The translations under genes and the position numbers were made by a program. Positions 62,744-64,000 of a DNA stretch of 64,000 nt are shown here, one piece after another. The DNA comes from Cliona cf. orientalis (Eukaryota; Porifera; Demospongiae; Clionaida; Clionaidae): contig OZ005690.1 in assembly GCA_963930775.1 (NCBI GenBank), positions 13,046,411-13,110,410 on the forward strand, written 5' to 3'. The stretch's first letter is position 1, and every line of letters starts with the position of its first letter. The notes beneath the pieces were generated by a model that was not told the DNA's origin, did not search any database, and was given only the letters and a program-made list of their open reading frames with translations.

Positions 62744-63097
62744 TAATTAACATATTATTATGCCCTTACTGGTAACCTTGTAAAGTGACTAAGATGCTAT
62801 CTGGGCTTAAGGTCATGACACTATGCCGTATGCACTGCTGTCTTGTATGACAAGAGCACTGCCCGTGACAGTAGCTAATCATAGTGCTTAACATTCTCCC
62901 ATATCTGTATTGATAGCAGCCAAATTTTGCTAGAGCACCACGGAATCGAATAATATTGGTCCTTATTAACTTTGATATTCTGCTATAGTGTAATGACATT
63001 AACTATTGTTTGCACCCCATATATTGATTAATAAATTTAAGTCCTTTGATACTGCAGGGAAGAACAAATTGAGCTACGAACAGGCAATTTAGTTTAC

Positions 63098-63361
63098 AGA
63101 ACACTTGCATTAGGTGTATAATATATTATAGCTCCATATTTTTATACATATTATGCATTGGTGAATATTTTGATATGCTGTATTGTAGACCATGCAGTAT
63201 AGGTGCTGTGTACAGCTTGTACAGAACACTTGCATTAATTTTTATATTTAGGTATATAATATATTATAGCTCCATATTTTTATACATAATATTATGCATT
63301 GGTGAGTATTTTGATATGCTGTACTGTAGACCATGCAGTATAGGTGCCGTGTACAGCTTGT
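63098..63361. repeat. Tandem duplication, about 130-bp unit
   Basis: CAGAACACTTGCATTA, ATAATATATTATAGCTCC, GCATTGGTGA and GACCATGCAGTATAGGTGC appear twice in the same order (63098-63220, 63221-63361). The copies are very similar, implying a recent duplication. Confidence 0.85.
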
Positions 63362-63394
63362 TAACTTTGTCAAATAAACTTCGTTTTTTATATA

Positions 63395-63600
63395 CCGTAT
63401 ATGTTCTAATATAGGCGCCGCCCTAATTTAGGCGCCCTTTGAGACCTGCACAATTTTTTCGGTTCTAATTTAAGGCGCCTTTCCGGACATCAATTCTTTT
63501 TGAATCGCACTATGTACCGAGAAGCCCTGCGACCTTTGACCTCGGTACATAGTGCGATTCATTATTTTTAGGCGGCGCCTATTTAATTGGAACGTATTGC
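63395..63600. mobile_element. MITE-like repeat, GGCGCC ends
   Basis: CCGTATATGTTCTAATATAG then GCGCCGCC at left pairs with GGCGGCGCCTATTTAATTGG at right. A central hairpin has TCGCACTATGTACCGAG and its complement. The left end is flanked by TA; the right end is less clear. It resembles the TA|CCGTA group. Confidence 0.6.
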
Positions 63601-64000
63601 CATGTGCAATCACAATACTGCTGGATCCGTCCATTGATCTATCGAGCTAGCAGTTTAGATGTCAAACTAAGCTGTCGCTTACATTTATATGGGCACTTAC
63701 CTACTGCTTTGATGTCTTTCTGGAGTCAGAGACAACCGTTCTGATGGCTATGGTACCAGCAACTCGAGCATGATTCAGCGATCTGAGTGAAACTTCTAAA
63801 AATAACTGAAACTAGAACCATATTTTGTTGCTTTCGCCACTGTCATAATTATTCACTGCTACTAAATAGTACTGGTTAGTGATAGCGCTTGAGCTCTGGC
63901 AAAACTTCCAGAACCATTCTAATTGCAGGAAAATTTTTTAATGTTTCAACCTCTGAGACTGTTTCTGGTGGCTTCTGAGCACTCAGATGGGGAATGTCTG
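63601..64000. other. Gene-free, repeat truncated by the window end
   Basis: The last 60 bases (CTCTGAGACTGTTTCTGGTG, GCTTCTGAG) match the interior of the MITE at 23600-24176 near 23740-23770. The element runs off the window. Confidence 0.5.

Overview
This window looks like nuclear DNA from an early-branching animal, most likely a demosponge. There are no operons or ribosome-binding sites. Genes are split by GT-AG introns, AATAAA signals follow stop codons, and most of the sequence is DNA transposons and their short non-autonomous relatives (MITEs). The animal assignment rests on a signal peptide-Ig-FN3-transmembrane gene built from phase-1 exons; the sponge assignment is an inference from the style of the repeats.

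Layout. 0-12 kb: an 18-bp minisatellite, fold-back repeats and several MITEs, with no gene recognised. 12-15 kb: MITEs with 9-10 bp target-site duplications (TSDs) and a tRNA-like SINE head. 15.2-18.8 kb: an element with a 9-bp TSD that contains a complete Merlin transposon (8-bp TSD, 69-bp terminal inverted repeats). 19.3-21.7 kb: a two-gene IS630/Tc1/mariner-type transposon, with a DD34E transposase convergent to an intron-containing accessory gene. 22-30 kb: MITEs, including a 993-bp TTAA-flanked element whose empty site is preserved in a second copy of its host repeat at 8.9 kb. 31-62 kb: one host gene with very small exons, whose introns hold large transposons. One is a 3.45-kb element coding for a 734-aa protein with a terminal zinc knuckle (39.7-43.2 kb). 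Another is a 6.1-kb element with 87-bp terminal repeats, a perfect 9-bp TSD, a damaged RecQ-like helicase gene and a convergent six-exon DUF6589-type transposase gene (44.9-51.0 kb). This matches the helicase-bearing Academ lineage (AcademH). 52-64 kb: the last exons of the host gene, more MITEs and tandem repeats.

How it fits together. The host gene would make a type I membrane protein: signal peptide, one Ig domain, one FN3 domain, one membrane segment and about 215 cytoplasmic residues. Its reading frame joins across more than 25 kb of inserted DNA because the insertions sit in introns. Several MITE families appear to depend on larger elements: those starting TAGCCTCG share tips and TSD length with the AcademH-like element, and those flanked by TA and starting CCGTA look like Tc1/mariner derivatives.
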